Positions 38,581 through 52,179 of a stretch of 64,000 nt of DNA are shown here, piece by piece. Origin of the DNA: Crotophaga sulcirostris (Eukaryota; Chordata; Aves; Cuculiformes; Crotophagidae); assembly GCA_013397455.1 (NCBI GenBank), contig VYZB01000125.1, positions 1,317,900-1,381,899 on the forward strand, in the 5' to 3' direction. Position 1 is the stretch's first letter. The number at the start of each line of letters is the position of its first letter. The position numbers were made by a program, and so were the translations under genes. Under the pieces are notes generated by a model, which saw only the letters and a list, made by a program, of their open reading frames with translations, did no database searches and had not been told where the DNA came from.

Positions 38581-41500
38581 GTATTTAAAGGATGTGTATT
38601 TACTACTTACAGTTTCAGCAGAAGGCTCAGGAGAGCAGAAAAGTAATTGGGGAGCTGCCTGGGACAACATAAAGCTTGATAACATACCTTGGATTAGACA
38701 ACACAAGATCTAGAGGACAGTTTCATTGAAATGAAAATAAAATTGGCAGGTAACCCACAGCACAGCTGGGCTGGGGACTACTATGAGTGTGCAAATATAC
38801 GGTCACATCTCCAGTACCCCTCCATCCTCAGCTTCATTCCCAAAAGCAGTGGGGTCCATTAAGCAAAGACAGTTTGAAAAACCACTGAAACAAAATAAGA
38901 TGCTTAAAAAGTCTTGTTCCTGAAAGCCGTAACATCCTGCTTTTCTGTGTCTTCAGTAACACTCATCCTCTGCTAGCCTGCCTTCACCCCCACCAAGCTG
39001 AGTCTATTAAATACTGTTCTATTTTAAAAACTCCACCAAAAAAAGGACTTGACAAGCTTTATTTAACTTGACATACTATAAATATTATGATGGAAATATA
39101 CTAGCACCTGTATACAAGCAGTTAAGTTCAAAATACGAGCTTCTCATCCCTACAACTCTGCCCTCCAACCAAACCATCAAACTCCTGCAAGTCACTAATT
39201 TACGACAGCAGTGTCGCATTCCTGTCAGTTTACAGGAGAAGAATCAGCAACCAGGATTTCTCAAACATTCACCTTTTCTTCTCTTCTCTGAACAAGACCA
39301 AGTTTTGCCTACTTCAGGTTCTAGCTTAGGGACACACTGGCACAACTCAGACACACAGCACATTTCTTGGGGAGCATATAGTATATTTTGACATGTCTCC
39401 AGATCCTTCCCACTGGATAAGTGTGCCTTTTGGGTAGCTATCTCATTACCTCTGCATCTCCTCAGAGGAATGAAAAGAAAGTAGGCACAATTGCCCATCC
39501 TTTCCCAACCCTATCTGCAAGAGCCTCTGTTTCTGTGGAGAACACTGAAATTAAATGAATGGAACACTGGCAACCTGTGCCAAATTATTTATTTCTGTAA
39601 ACATCAATGAGAAACTTCACTGAAATCTTGCACTCTGTACTGGTGCCTGTGCAATGAAAGAAGGCAACTGGAGAGTCTATTTTTTAAATCACTTGAAAGG
39701 CATTTTTAGTCATGTATTAATGCTTCTTTTGTTTATATTTTCACATCAATCATTTACAATGGGATATTTACCTGCCATTATATATGCAGATATAGAGGAT
39801 TAAAAGCATCAGAAAAATTAAACCTCCACAGATTAAACACTTTTGATTGTGAGTGCTTGCATCTCTTGTTTGTTTTTAATTAGGAATTTAGAATGTTAAT
39901 GCATAATATCCTGTTGCTATCCCTCCACAGAATAATAAATACAGTCATCTTGCTATGACTAAGCAAGTGAAACACCATGTAGACTAGAGCTGGTTATCTG
40001 AGCATGTTAAAATCAAATCCGGATGTTCTTACTCTCACCCATTTTACATCATCTATTATTCAGTCAAACTCCCACTGCAATCAATAATTGGTTTCACTTA
40101 GGAAGCGAAAGAAAACTAATAGTGCTGATATCATCCATTCATGTATTTTCTTTCATCTCAGCAGATCTCACTAAATTTTACAGTCTTCCCACTACTGTGC
40201 TGATGCTCCTGTAGCAATTAACACCAGTCAGAAAGGACTGTAAAGTTGACTACAAAGCACAATTAAACCCAAAGGCTACTATTCTAGTCTTGCTTTAATT
40301 CGGTGCAAACCATTACGAAGTTATAAGGTGATTATCTGCACTGTTTACTGATTTTAGAAAAACTGCAAAGCTGATGTCAAATAACTCAGCTGCCGCATTC
40401 CCAGCTCTCCATCCACCATCAGATCAGAGAGTAATGTTTCATCAGGGCTTTGGGAAGGGAATGAGTCAAACCTGCACCAACCCTGCCTCACAACAACCTC
40501 CAGATTCACCCTCAGCTGAGATCTCACTGCACTTGGGAGGAAGATGTGGCTCATCCCATACCAAAGAAAGCGTCTAGCTCAGAGACAATCTGACATTCAC
40601 AAAGTGAGAAGGTGGATGAGGGACTGCTCTTGTCCCGTGCTGTGCGAGTTGTCTAGTACACGTTTCTAAGGGATACACCTCTAAGACATTTATGATATTT
40701 CTGCTAGTTCATCTTCAGCCCTTCCAGAGAAGAGATTGCCAGTTCATGACAAATCTGTCAATTCATTTGAACAAACTGTTCGGGACCTCAACTGGATTCA
40801 AATATCAAGAAAAATGAAATTTGCCTGTAAGAACATGGAGGAAAACACTCACATAAAAATTTTTACAAATCCACTTTAGAAATTAAACTGTGTCAGTATG
40901 AGGGATTTTGTTTATTTATTCAATCAGTGAACAATTACTGGAAACAAAGCACTTCAGACTTTCGTTAGAATGCTGATTTTGAGTATGCATCAGAATTTCA
41001 GTACATTGGAGTTAGATGTCTGTGGAAAGAAAAAGCAGTCATGTTTTAACAAGAAATGGCCTTCTTCCACAAGAGTCTGTGCAGGTCTGCAACAAAGTGA
41101 TAATGGCCCATGAGGAGGTGTGCAGCAGGTGGGGTACCAACACTAGCAGGATGCATACACACTGTGATAAATATGCATTTCTAAACATAGCTGGCTAAAC
41201 AGAATTTGAGAAATACCATCTGAACTAATTTTAAATGAACCATCTCACAGAAGCCCTTTGTTTTCTTCAAAACAAGTGTCAACCTCAGAACAGCCAGGCC
41301 AAGACGAACTATTACTGATCTTAGATCTGCCACATGCCACCCAGCTTTCTGCTGTGCCTGCCCTACCTCCTCCCAGGGGCCCTCACACTGATCAGAATCC
41401 CACCTGAGCAGCTGTGCCACTGGGGCTGGATGTTTAACAGTGGAGAACAGGCACAGTTAATGAAGCAGACCTGTCCCTGTTCTCTGTGTGCATCGACTGA

Positions 41501-42214
41501 GACAAAAGTAGAAGCTGCTGAGTACAGGTCTCCCCAGGGAGGAAGGTGGTTGTCTCCACCAGCAAGGGTTCAGCACTGACTGCCACTCTTCTGTACCTCC
41601 ATATGCACCCAAAAGGCATATGATGCCCACACCCACAGCAGTTCTTTTTCATCCTGTTTCTTTGCTCTGGAGGTTCTCTGGCTAATTTTCCCTCAGTTTC
41701 CTACCATCTTTTTACAATCTATTCCTGCTTCCAAATGCAATATTTCATGGCAGAAGTTAAAATCCACCATTTCTACTATTTCCAGACTGGCTTAAAACAA
41801 GTGGTGCATCTGAATGAGTCCCTTGCACCCAACAAGAGGCAATAAGAAGCTGTAAAATCAGTAAGAAGGTAAATTGGGGGCTGGAGGCATGGACAACAAA
41901 CCTGTCAGTGCTGGGCTGGAGCGATACACAGCAGTGAACCCAGCACAGCCAGGGTGTTATCATCAGAGGTCAACTGGTTTGTGTGAAGCATAATAACTTT
42001 TCAGCATCCAGTATGACAAGCAAATCATACCTTCAGCCCACATTGACATTGCCACCTACAAACTGCTCTGTGCTCCATCATAGTTCATAATTTAGAATAT
42101 TGGACATTATTAATTAACTCTATTTCTAAAGACAAATTCCTACCACAAGTAAAAATCTTTATAATTATTGACGAGTTAAAGAAAGGTAAAAAATAATTCA
42201 TTGGAAGGTTTTGC

Positions 42215-42235
42215 CTTTTTTTTCTTTTTTTTTTT
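42215..42235. repeat. Poly(T) tract
   Basis: Twenty T with one C in 21 bases; on the minus strand this is a poly(A)-like run. No retroposed gene body was recognised next to it on the expected side. Confidence 0.8.
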
Positions 42236-44054
42236 GGACTCATTAAATGATTGAGATGATAAAGGAATGAAGAATCTGACAGATTAAACAGTTCTTGAGG
42301 AGATGTGTCAGCTTCAATAATTCTAAAGCATTAAAACTGTCAAGCTTTCAAAACAGGAGAGAGTGTATCTTTAGAAAACAAAATTCCAGTAATTGACATG
42401 CATGAAAATCTAAATTGAGTCTAAAACTCAGTGATTAAAGGTTTTTTCTGATTACAGATATCTGAAAGCAACTCCATCTGTAAAGTTGGGTCTTCCACTC
42501 CGGAACACAGTCAGTTCTGACTATTCCTTTGACTGCAGAGGCACTTACAACAGCCACACCTGAAGATTAGCATTTAGGCCAAGTAGGCCTAGGGTTTTGG
42601 GGCATTTTTTGCCTGATTGAATGGTCCTAGTATTTTATAATTATAAATCTGTTAGGGAATATTTGAACCCAGTAGAGATGCCCCACATATTTTGAAGAAA
42701 ATTAAGACCATGCTTCAAATCAAAGCCAAAACGATGGCTTCAGTGGCTGCTCAGGTTCCCATCAGCTCTCTGGTGGTGTCCCTTGCTTTGTACACATTTT
42801 TGTGTTTCCAAAAGATAGAAATATCCTAACAAACTAAGCTAGAGATTTTAGTAGAGTTTGAAAAGAAGCCACTCATACTTAAAAAAGGATGCGCTGGTCA
42901 GCTGTCTCTCCAGCTTTGACAACGATGGCAGGTAGGCATGTGTTATAGAGATGCAGAAACCCAGCTGGTCTTCACATAATCACCCAGATAAACCACTATC
43001 ACTGCATGACTGGACCCCAAAAGATACTAAGTGAACACTTGAAACATTTTCATATCATTAATTATGAGACGTAATTTATAAATGTTGTCTTGGAATGTGC
43101 TAAATATGAGAGAATCTCTGAATTTATTTCCTTTAATAACGAGTGTCTTTGGAAGTGACATAAGCCTACCGTGCAATGTCACTACTCATTTGAAGAAAGA
43201 GCACTAACCTGGGTCCATTTCCAAATCAGTCCCTAAATTCTTAAGAAACAGCTGAGAAGAAAGACAAACTGGATATCCTGTGCTTGAAAAACAGCTCACT
43301 GGGGAAACTAATGTACCAAATCTTCAGCCAAGTGTAAAGTAACACAGAACCACTGAGAACAATTTAGAGAAGATGTTACCTACCTACCAGCTGAGCATGT
43401 GCATTAAGTTCTACTTTGTAACATTAGGAAAAGCTTAAGAAAAAGCCAATTTAGTAGCATATCTTTATTTTCATCTGCTGGATTCATCTGCAAGCCAAGC
43501 AAATAATCTAACGGAAGACTGATCTATCAAATGGGAATATCTACATGAGTAACTTTATCCAGATGCTGTAGGTGTTAGTGAAAACAGGTCTTAATTTTGT
43601 GAGAGGAAGGACTTGCTAAGCATCTGATAACCATCCAGTTCTTTTAAGGAGTATTTGAGCTAAGCCAGATTTCAAAGCATATTGATATACTGTAAACTAA
43701 CTCTTATATATATATATTACTGATGAAGGCTCAATAGAACTGAATATGAGAAATTTTGTTTCTTGTTGTAGCACATCAACAGTTCATAAAATTCAGCATG
43801 AGATAAACTGAGTCTGCATTGTACACTCCTGGTTTTTTCTCTAAAAAACTGTTTCCTATAAGGAAAATGGGTAATCACTAGCTGTTAGCTAAAAGGGACT
43901 AGTGAAACTAATAGCAAAAACATTTTTTTTCTAAGAGCATAGTAAGGGAAATACCAGTTTGGACTAAAAATGCCCATATTCTACTGCCTGAGATAAAACT
44001 ATATTCTCTGATATCAGAACAATGTGCAAAAGATCAAATTCTGTTTGTTTACAC

Positions 44055-45545
44055 TGATGAATCAACTGGTTGGAAAGACCTCTGACATCATCGAGTCCAG
44101 CCATCCTGTGCACTTACTAAACCATATCCCTGAGAAACTCATCTACCCGGCTTTTAAACACCACCAGGGATGATGACTCCACCACCTCCCCGAGCAGCTG
44201 TTCCAGTACCTGACCACCCTCTCAGTGAAGAAATTTTTCATGATGCCTAGTCTGAACCTCCCCTGGCACAACTTGAGGCCATATCACCTGTCAGTTGGGA
44301 GAAGAGACCAACACCCACCTCACTAACAGCCTCCTTTCAGGCAGTTGTAGACAGCGATGAGGTCGCCCCTCAGCCCCCTCTTCTCCCAGATAAACAACCC
44401 CAGTTCCCCCAGATACTCCTCATAGGACTTGTTCTCCAGCCCCTTCATCAGCCTCGTTGCCTTTCTCTGGATGTGCTCCAGCCCTTCAATTTCTTTCTTG
44501 TAGTGAAGGGCCCAGAACTGAACACAGTACTCGACGTGCAACCTCACCAATGCCGAGTACACCAGCACAATCACTTCCCTGCTCCTGATGGCCACGCTGT
44601 TTCTGATACAGGCCAAGATGCCATTGGCCTTCTTATCCACTTGGGCCACTGCTGGCTCATATTCATCTGCTGTCAACCAACACCCTCAGGTCCATCTCTG
44701 CCAGGCCACTCTCCAGCCATTCATCCCCAAGTCTATAACACTGCCTGGGGTTGTTGTGTCCCAAGTGCAGGACTCGGCACTTGGTCTTGTTAGACCTCAT
44801 CCCACTGGTTTCAGCCCACCAATCCAGGCTGTCCAGATCCCTCTGCAGAGCCTCCCTACCCTCAAAAAGATCAACACTTTCACCCAGTTTAGTGTCATTT
44901 GCAAACTTGCTAAGGGTACATTCAATGCCCTCATCCAGATCGTTGTTAAAGATATTGAACAGAACTGGACCCAGCACTGAACCCTGGGGAACACCACTCA
45001 TGATCAACCTCCAACTGGATTTAACTCCACTTACCATCATTCTTTGGGCCTGGCCATCCAGTCAGTTTTTAACCCAGCAGTGGGTGTGCTTGTCCAGACC
45101 AATGGCAGCCAGTTTCTCAAGCAGAATACTGTGAGAAACGGTGTCAAAGGTTTTACCAAAGTCCAAGTACACCACATCCACAGCCTTTCCCTTGTCCATT
45201 AAATCATCTTGTCAGAGAAAGAGATCAGGTTGGTCTGGCAGGACCTGCCTTTCATAAACCTGTGTTAACTGGGCTTGATCACCTGATTGTCCTGTGTGTG
45301 CTGTGTGATAGCACTCAAGACGATCTACTCCATGGCCTTCCCCGGTACTGAGGTCAGACTGACAGGCTTGTAGTTCCCTGGATCTTCCCTCTGAACTTTC
45401 TTGTAAACGAGTGTAACATTTGCCAGTCTCCAGTCAAGCAGCACCTCTCCAGTCAGCCAGGACTGTTGGGAGATGAGGGAAAATGCTTTGGTCAGGAACT
45501 CTGCTAGCTTCCTTAATACCCCTGGGTGGATGTAAATAGGCAATC
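44055..45545 (-). mobile_element. CR1: CR1 LINE, 5'-truncated, reverse transcriptase to 3' end
   Basis: The largest mobile element here, about 1.5 kb on the minus strand. It encodes the CR1 ORF2 reverse transcriptase from about its second conserved block: LANVTLVYKK, GNYKPVSLTSVPGKAME, then LDFGKTFDTVSH (motif A, near 45142-45170), [17 protein letters not shown] (motif B), FANDTKLG (motif C, 44882-44905) and [15 protein letters not shown]. After these come the C-terminal [26 protein letters not shown] and [16 protein letters not shown], and the 3' end 'gctggactcgatgatgtcag' followed by 'ctttccaacc'. Function is lost: a TGA at 45064-45062 replaces a tryptophan, frameshifts occur near 45210 and near 44675, and motif C reads A-N-D instead of A-D-D (Asn codon at 44897-44899). 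Truncation at the 5' side is typical for CR1. It is the least diverged CR1 in the window, hence probably the youngest large copy. Its 3' end differs from those at 1-192 and 28339, implying another subfamily. Confidence 0.93.
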
Positions 45546-48500
45546 ATTCCAGTAATTCCACCCATTGAATTCCTGACTGTCACTGGCATATTTCAAGCAC
45601 GCACTATCTTGCATGTTCCTTAAACAAGCTTTGAACCATAATCTCTGCTGTAGAGTTTTATCTGCTAGATTTTCATTACAATTCCATCATACCGGTTTCA
45701 AACCACTAACTCCACTGCAATCAGGTTCATAATCCAGAGAGTATATTAAATCTCAAAGCTGCACATACACAGTTAAACACAAAGTGACTCAGTTGGCTCC
45801 AAAATATAAAGACCTGAGTAATAAAAATCCAAAGTGGCTTTCTCTGAGATGCTATTTCTCCCAGGGTAACACTACCAGGTCAACAGAGTGCTAAGAGAAT
45901 AATTTCATTTGTCATTTCCGAACTTACTAAGCCTGACTTTCATGGAGAAGTGCATTTTACAATGCATGTCAGGCTTTATAAATCTGATTTTCCTGTTCCT
46001 CTCCAAAGATATTTAATGCTTTAGTAATGATCAATATACTTGCTCTGATGATAAACAAAGACAAATGAGTCTGTGCAGCCTGGATGGTATTTGTAATTAC
46101 CACCTCTGTAGGCATTCAATTACATCTGATGAGAGGGTGACAGAGTTGCCTTGTCTCTCTGACAGAGATGCATTTGCAGCGGGTACTTGGCATGCAGCTG
46201 TCAGTGTGCTAATTTCCTCACCCACATTGAGTTCACTATTGCCAGTATAGTCCGATGTGTCTATATTAAATATAAATGCCATGACATCCCTCCTAATGGA
46301 ATTTTTGAGGAAATAGTTCAGAGGCCCATCATGCTGCCATCCTGCCTAGCCACTGACCAGAGCTTCATTTAGCCAGCATAGGTTCATCTGGGACCACGTC
46401 AGATCGACTCATCGACATCCAAAACAGAAGTGGGTTATGCCAAAACCAGTCCTGGTGGTTTACTTCATTCCCAACACCTTACCTTGACGGTGGAGAGCCT
46501 TCAGCTGGCAAAATGCATGAGCTTTAGACTGCGGTGTCCTTCCTGTTCTGCAAACATACCCGGACCTGCTTAAGAAAGTGAAAAATACTGCAGTTCTATA
46601 TATTATTTTGTTCCCTTTTCTAGAGAAAAACAAGACAGACTCATGTGTCTGCTGTATTAATGCCACTTGAACAGTTGTGCAATTACTCCCATTGCTCACC
46701 TTACCCTTGAGAAATCTCTTACCCTTCTTTTGTTTGCATGGAAGTGCCCCACTGCTTCTATTCACTGAAGCGAATGGGATTTCAGTTTCATTTTATCTCA
46801 ATTAGACCTGAATCACACACTTGATTATTTAGATTATGTTTACTCATTTTGAGATTTTAGCTGTTTAGCAATGAGTCCTCAAATATCAGCAGACCTAAAT
46901 AATGCATAATCTTTCATTCAAATTCTGATACAAGTTTATTTTACTCAATTTGTTACTCAGCATTTGCCATCAGTTAACGTAACAAATACAGAGTAAGTTG
47001 TCAGAAAAACTCAAGCAGAAAACAATGTCTCTAAAATTACACTTCATACCTCAAAAAAATCACGTTCACATCTCATAGCTGAACTCCGAAGTCAGATTAA
47101 AAAAAAAATCACTGAGGAAAACTGATCTGAAAGATTCGTACTGGTAAATTCCTCAAACTGTGCCCTCATGATTTTTTGATTTTACATTTAAACATTAAAC
47201 ACATAATAGCATGTGTAATATTGATACCATTCCTGCATTTTTTAGGACTGAAGTGCTCTCATAATGTTCTTGATACAAGCCTGAGAAGTGAGAGATTTGA
47301 GAGAAGACCAGAACAAATAGAGGCTACAGTATCACTGCTGAAAAAATGCCTCAGAAAAATACTCATCTTTATCACAGTAAAAAGCCCAGAGAGCTTCCCT
47401 TGTTTATATCCCGTCCAAGTTATGTTCTCAGGCGTAAAACATCATTAGTGCAGCTACTGCGTGTGTCTTTCCAGCATTAGCAAAAAAAAATAAACCCTCA
47501 CACTTTAAAAAAACCAAAGTCAACTGTAGTCTGTGTTTGTCAAGATAAATGCTTTGTGATTTGTATTCACAGTTCCTTTTTCCCCTCTGTTCAATTTTCA
47601 GGTGAAGTCCCTTCAGTAAGAGCTGTCAGCTGGGTAACTGAAATGCCTTTTTTATTGTCCCAAGGGAGAGCAGGCAGCAGCCCTGATAGCAGTTCCTCTG
47701 CAAGGACCAGCGACACCTCAGCAACCTCCTGCCTCCCCTTGTTTCACTGTGCACAAATCTAAATATATATGTGTAACCACAAGAGGAAAGGTAAAGTTAA
47801 AAGATCTCAGAAGACACCTTATTGTTTTAAGCGCACTGCTTACCATGTAAGTCACAGCCTCGCACCATGAATTGGATTCAGCCAAAACAAAATGTATTTG
47901 GTCAGACCCCTCAAGGTATGTGCATAATGACACTTTGCAATGCTCCTTCATCATGAAGGAAACTGTCTTAACATTAGTTAAAACACAATTTACAGTCTGC
48001 TTTCCAGTTCAATATCCTAGTTGATTTTGGCCCTGTGGGAAAAATTTTAAATTCATATTATCCAAGCTCAATAAATAAACACTATAAATCGCATAAAATT
48101 GTTACAGTCTTGGTTTATGAGTTTAAATATGGCTTACCTTTCACTGCTCTCAGCTGTTTGTAAAAATGTAACACAAAATATAAATGTGTATATTGTTTTC
48201 CAGTTTTTCTTGACTATAGAATAATTATTCAAAAATAACTGAAAAGGGAATTCTGATGATCAAGACTGAAAGTGCACAGTTTTTCTCCAAACATCTCCAG
48301 GAAGAATACACCTTACCTTTAGAAATTTGTCTTGAACATTGGTGTAAAATTTCCTGCATACTACTGGGTAATGTCTATAAATCAACTTTCCTCTGGAGTG
48401 GTAAAATTAATGTTAAAAGGCCTGAATGTTCTCATAGTTCACCAGTGATAAGTCTTCTATTCCATGATTTGCACTATGAACATAAATGGAATCCATGCCA

Positions 48501-49879
48501 TTGCCACACTGGCCCAGTACTCTAAATCCATCATTATCAGTATTGTATATTTTTGATAGCTCCGTTAAAAGTGAAAAATCCCTCTTATTTTCCATTGCTT
48601 GGTGATTTCAAGAAAGAGAGCTTTGCTTGCTGTATACATCGATACACATCAATAATTTCAAGCACTGCAGAAAACGTTACTGAATTTACTGTAGTGATCT
48701 GCTGGTACCTACCCTTTCAGCAAAACACATACAGCACAGCTAATCTGGATTATTACAGTCTGATACTAATGTATAATTCAGACAGTTGAGGTTTCTTTCA
48801 GATAGTGTATGCTTAACTATTTGAAGTGGTTTAAGTATATTTATGTTTTCATTATACCAATAAAACAAAAAAGGAGAGTCTGATGTCTTTTGATCTTGTT
48901 CAGGAGTGATCAAAATTCATCATTATTTTATAAAGAAGAAAACACCAGTATTAGCATATTTCCACTAAAATTATCATGATTCTTTATATATGCAGACTAG
49001 ACAGCAAACTTCAAAGGAATTCCACAAACTTACAGCAGCTAAAGATGCAGACTCAGATTTTGATTTTATATTATAAAATGAATAGGACAGATAAAAGCTT
49101 TACTAACCTTGGGGTGTTCTTCCACAGAGTGCCAAAGGCTCACTGACATACATAAGGGAGCCATACCTAGCACACTAAGAACAAACAGAAGTTGATACTT
49201 TTCTCCCAGATCACATAAAAATTTGAAACACATGGTAAGACTTTGTTTTGAATCTGAGCTTAAAGAAACCCAGAGTTTTTGAACAGTGACAGAGAAAAAA
49301 AAAAATACATGTTTGAATAGCAGAAGCTGAGATACTTCCCTGATGTCAAATCCTGCCTAGGTTGGCTAAGGAAAGGTTAATACTGGCAGACATATCAATA
49401 TATTGAAATAGGTGCTATTATTCTCTATTGCTATGCAAGATTCTTAAGTGTAAGCACTGAAGCACAAATCCAGACGAATGGGAGAAGGTGCTGGCTATGT
49501 GAAGAGGCAACCAGGAATGCAACAGTCAGATCAACTGCTACAATTCCATGCTACAAAAATGCTTCACTGCCCCAGAAAAAAAGGGCCATCCTAGGAGTAC
49601 AATTATGCTCTATGAAACAGTTATTTCCAACGTACATTAAAAGCATTTGGGTATTTGTGCTTCAGAGAGCTGATTTAGGTTATCTCACGAGATTTCCACT
49701 GTGCACTCACAAAAGGTGTGCCACTGTAGGTTTATGATTTTACCTGCACACTGGACTTACGGAACTGAAAACTGGAAGAATGCAGATTCTGCCAATCTGC
49801 ATGAAAAACACTTAGGCAGCTGTAGCAAAGCAGGGCTGGCAATCCTCTCCTCCACCCCCAGGCCAGTGAGATCATACCT
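45546..49879. other. No gene seen; contains a strong conserved-element candidate
   Basis: There is no supported gene. The most structured part is 45880-46330 (separate entry). Beyond it the sequence is AT-rich with short A-runs (for example 47099-47108 and 49300-49312). Open frames at 46460-46765 (minus), 47176-47448 (plus) and 48256-48525 (plus) carry no recognised motifs. Confidence 0.5.
45880..46330. promoter_or_regulatory. Candidate conserved non-coding element with nested inverted repeats
   Basis: A 450-base block with balanced composition and no similarity to mobile elements. It contains a 9-bp inverted repeat, 'aagcctgac' (45929-45937) and 'gtcaggctt' (45968-45976), enclosing a second 6-bp stem 'tgcatt' (45951-45956) and 'aatgca' (45961-45966). 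Further on are 'tgtaattacc', 'caattacatctgatgaga', two 'gacagag' repeats and 'gcatgcagctgtcag'. Both strands have short open frames (46097-46282 minus; 46065-46250 plus), as is common in slowly changing sequence, but neither has splice signals or a known motif. A coding exon on the minus strand is a less likely alternative. Conservation must be checked by alignment. Confidence 0.3.
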
Positions 49880-50195
49880 TTGTCAATCCTCACAAATGTT
49901 TGCCCAATCTGTGCTGAAGGAGCTGTAGTGCTGGAGACTAAGGAATGTCTTCATTCAGCCTAGTCTTCTCTTTACTGCAGGCTCCTGTGAGGCATATTAC
50001 TCCTCACCCTGCTCACCAGAGGTGTGGATAGGTTGTTACTTTCCCTCTTGAAGTATTTAAGCATCTGATCACCTTCCTCACTTTGCTCAGACTTGTCTTT
50101 ACTTATTATAAAGAATTTGAGTTCCTTTAATCTTTTTCACAGGTTATTTTCCCTAACTTTGTACTCTTCCTTCCTGTCGCTTTTCTTTTGGCACC
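49880..50195 (-). mobile_element. Ancient CR1-type LINE 3' region relic
   Basis: On the plus strand the order 'tcctcacaaatgtttgccca', 'ctgatcaccttcctcacttt', 'cagacttgtctttac', 'gagttcctttaatctttttc' and 'acaggttattttcc' follows the reverse complement of an old CR1 C-terminal/3' region: the 'gatcaccttcctc' block, the block encoding an LRGDLI-like helix, and the 'ttcaatctttcctcataggtc'-like block. The element therefore lies on the minus strand. It is much more diverged than the copy at 44055-45545, has no open frame, and its ends are uncertain by tens of bases. Confidence 0.5.
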
Positions 50196-51914
50196 CAAAA
50201 CAATGAAAAAACATGAGTGTTACTTTGCTTGCAGATTCAAGTGTCTCTCCTTCTCAGCTAGTTTCCCAAGCCCATGCGACCCAGTGTGCCTGGTGCTTTG
50301 AGTAGTGCATCCCTATTGATTTCCCTTAGAGTTACTCAGATCTTGGTCTCTCACTTACACACCTTCACAGCCACAAGGCACACTTTCAGCAGCAACACTA
50401 GCCGTATTCAGGCTGCAGCTACTCATGCTGGAGTTTCACAACTACATAGTGAAGACCTCTCAAAAACATGACATGCTGAGCTACACACTCCTAACTTCAA
50501 AATTCCCCTTGATGCTTTTTAGATGGTTTAGCCTGAAATGCACCCATGGGGCAGACAGGGAAGGAAAACAGTGGTGATCCTCCATTCTCTCCCATAAGGC
50601 AGGAGGGGCAGATGGCATCCTGTGAGCCAGTGGGGCTTGGAGAAGGCACGAGCAGAGCTATATACTAAATCTTGTCCCCAAGGCTGTAGTTTTCATGTCC
50701 AAACTACATCTCTATAAAGGACTTGCACACAGTGCATACAGACAAGCAAAGAAAAGAATATCTCCCCTGAGAGAGAGATTTCATAGCAACTTTGTATTTC
50801 TAAAGCCACGGGATAGAGAGGGAGCCTTGGAGAAGGCAAGGAGCTTTTGCAAAGATATGTATTTTCTCCTCTTGAACAGAAAGAGAGTAGCAGATTTGTT
50901 ACCCTGTCTAGGGGAAAGCAGCAAACATGAACAGCTCAATAACGATCAGGTTTTATATTTTTGTGCACATTGAGGATTGCTTGCTACTGATTGGAAAACA
51001 TCAGGCCTGGTGCCCACATTGGGCTACCATGGTCTGCAGCATGATGGATTGCTTTGAATTTCTTCCCCAAAAACACTGGCAATAGGATTCATCTGACCAG
51101 ATGGACGTTTCTCCAGCAGTCACGCTAATGATGAGATGGACTCCTTTTGTGGGAGTTCATTGCTGTATCAGTTTTGCTTGGATAGAGCTGAACTGTGCTG
51201 CAGAAGTGCCCGCTGATTTCTATGTATACTTTTGAAGATGTATACAGGGATGTGAGATGATTTCCACGTTGGAAACAGCAGCCCATGTGTAGAAGCGAAC
51301 TTAAAACAGCTCTGCAGGAAGATACAGCTTTACTTATCACAGGAAGAGTTCATGAAAGGATATCAATGGAGCAACGTAAATATTTTCGACACCCTTTTAT
51401 TTTAGTGCAGAAAATATAAAGCAAATGTCTCTACTAGTAGCACTGGTTTGTGAATGTTGTCTAACTCCACTCTTCAAATTGAATTGTTAAGCAGTTCCTA
51501 TTTTTAGGAAAAGATATTTTTGAGCATTTCTGCAGCCAAGGTAGGTTTGATAGAGAAAACACCCATACATCTGCTATAAGGCAGAGACACTGCAGCATTA
51601 AGAGAAACCTGCTCTGAACTGCAAACTAGTGCAGTTTCCTCACTCCATGTGGAAAGCTGCATCAAGCCATTTTCCCATTATTATACAGACAATACCATTT
51701 CTAACGCATTTCTTCATGATTTACCTCACTTCAAGTAACTGCAGACTCCATTTGGTTCTGAGTTTCGTCAGGTCCCAGACCTTTCCAAATGACTTATTCC
51801 GTCTAATAGAGAAGGGATTGCCACAGATTTATTACTGGTGCCCTGCCAGGATTGCCAAGGGACCCAAGCATGATGCGGGTTGCCATGTGGAGGCCATCAG
51901 AGAACAGGCAGAAT

Positions 51915-51965
51915 AAAACCACTACTGAAATCAGTGGGAGAACTCCAGAGATTTCAGTGAGTCTT
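51915..51965. repeat. Ancient palindromic-core repeat fragment (copy 3)
   Basis: 'actgaaatcagtgggagaac' followed by 'tccagagatttcagtgag' has two opposed 'TGAAATCAGTG'-type half-cores around an 'aactcc' block, the same layout as the fragments at 18487 and 38531. It is old and short; the family name is uncertain. Confidence 0.3.
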
Positions 51966-52179
51966 ATTTTTGACTTGCCAAACCAAAGCTAGCCTCTAGT
52001 CAACATAACCATAACACTGCCTTAATCACTGTCACATGAAACAGCTCTCAAAAGGTACGGCACTCCTCTATGTATACATCACCCTCCTGTCAATGACTTC
52101 TAAGCCTCAGCCACAAGCTCCTGAAAGCCTCTGCACACCTGCTAGCACGGATATTGAACCTTTAGCTTTGTTAAATCAA

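Larger units (their letters stand above)
28427..44054. other. No gene seen; unique AT-rich sequence with several conserved-element candidates
   Basis: This 15.6 kb holds no gene that I can support. Open frames above 100 codons (28421-28834 minus, 34312-34683 plus, 36125-36445 minus, 37785-38123 plus, 39068-39391 plus) have no recognised motifs and most have competing frames. Separately listed items are a MIR-like fragment (31860-31945), candidate regulatory blocks (32150-32350 and 34760-34850), an ancient repeat fragment (38531-38580), a possible decayed or spliced coding patch (36965-37474, minus) and a pyrimidine tract (42215-42235). Other blocks with a conserved look are 39690-39920 and 43010-43150. 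A (TA)n run lies at 43705-43717. Confidence 0.5.

Noticed and set aside
44473..45134. Open plus-strand frames over the CR1 at 44055-45545
   Set aside because: They are antisense shadows of the CR1 reverse transcriptase, which is read on the minus strand.
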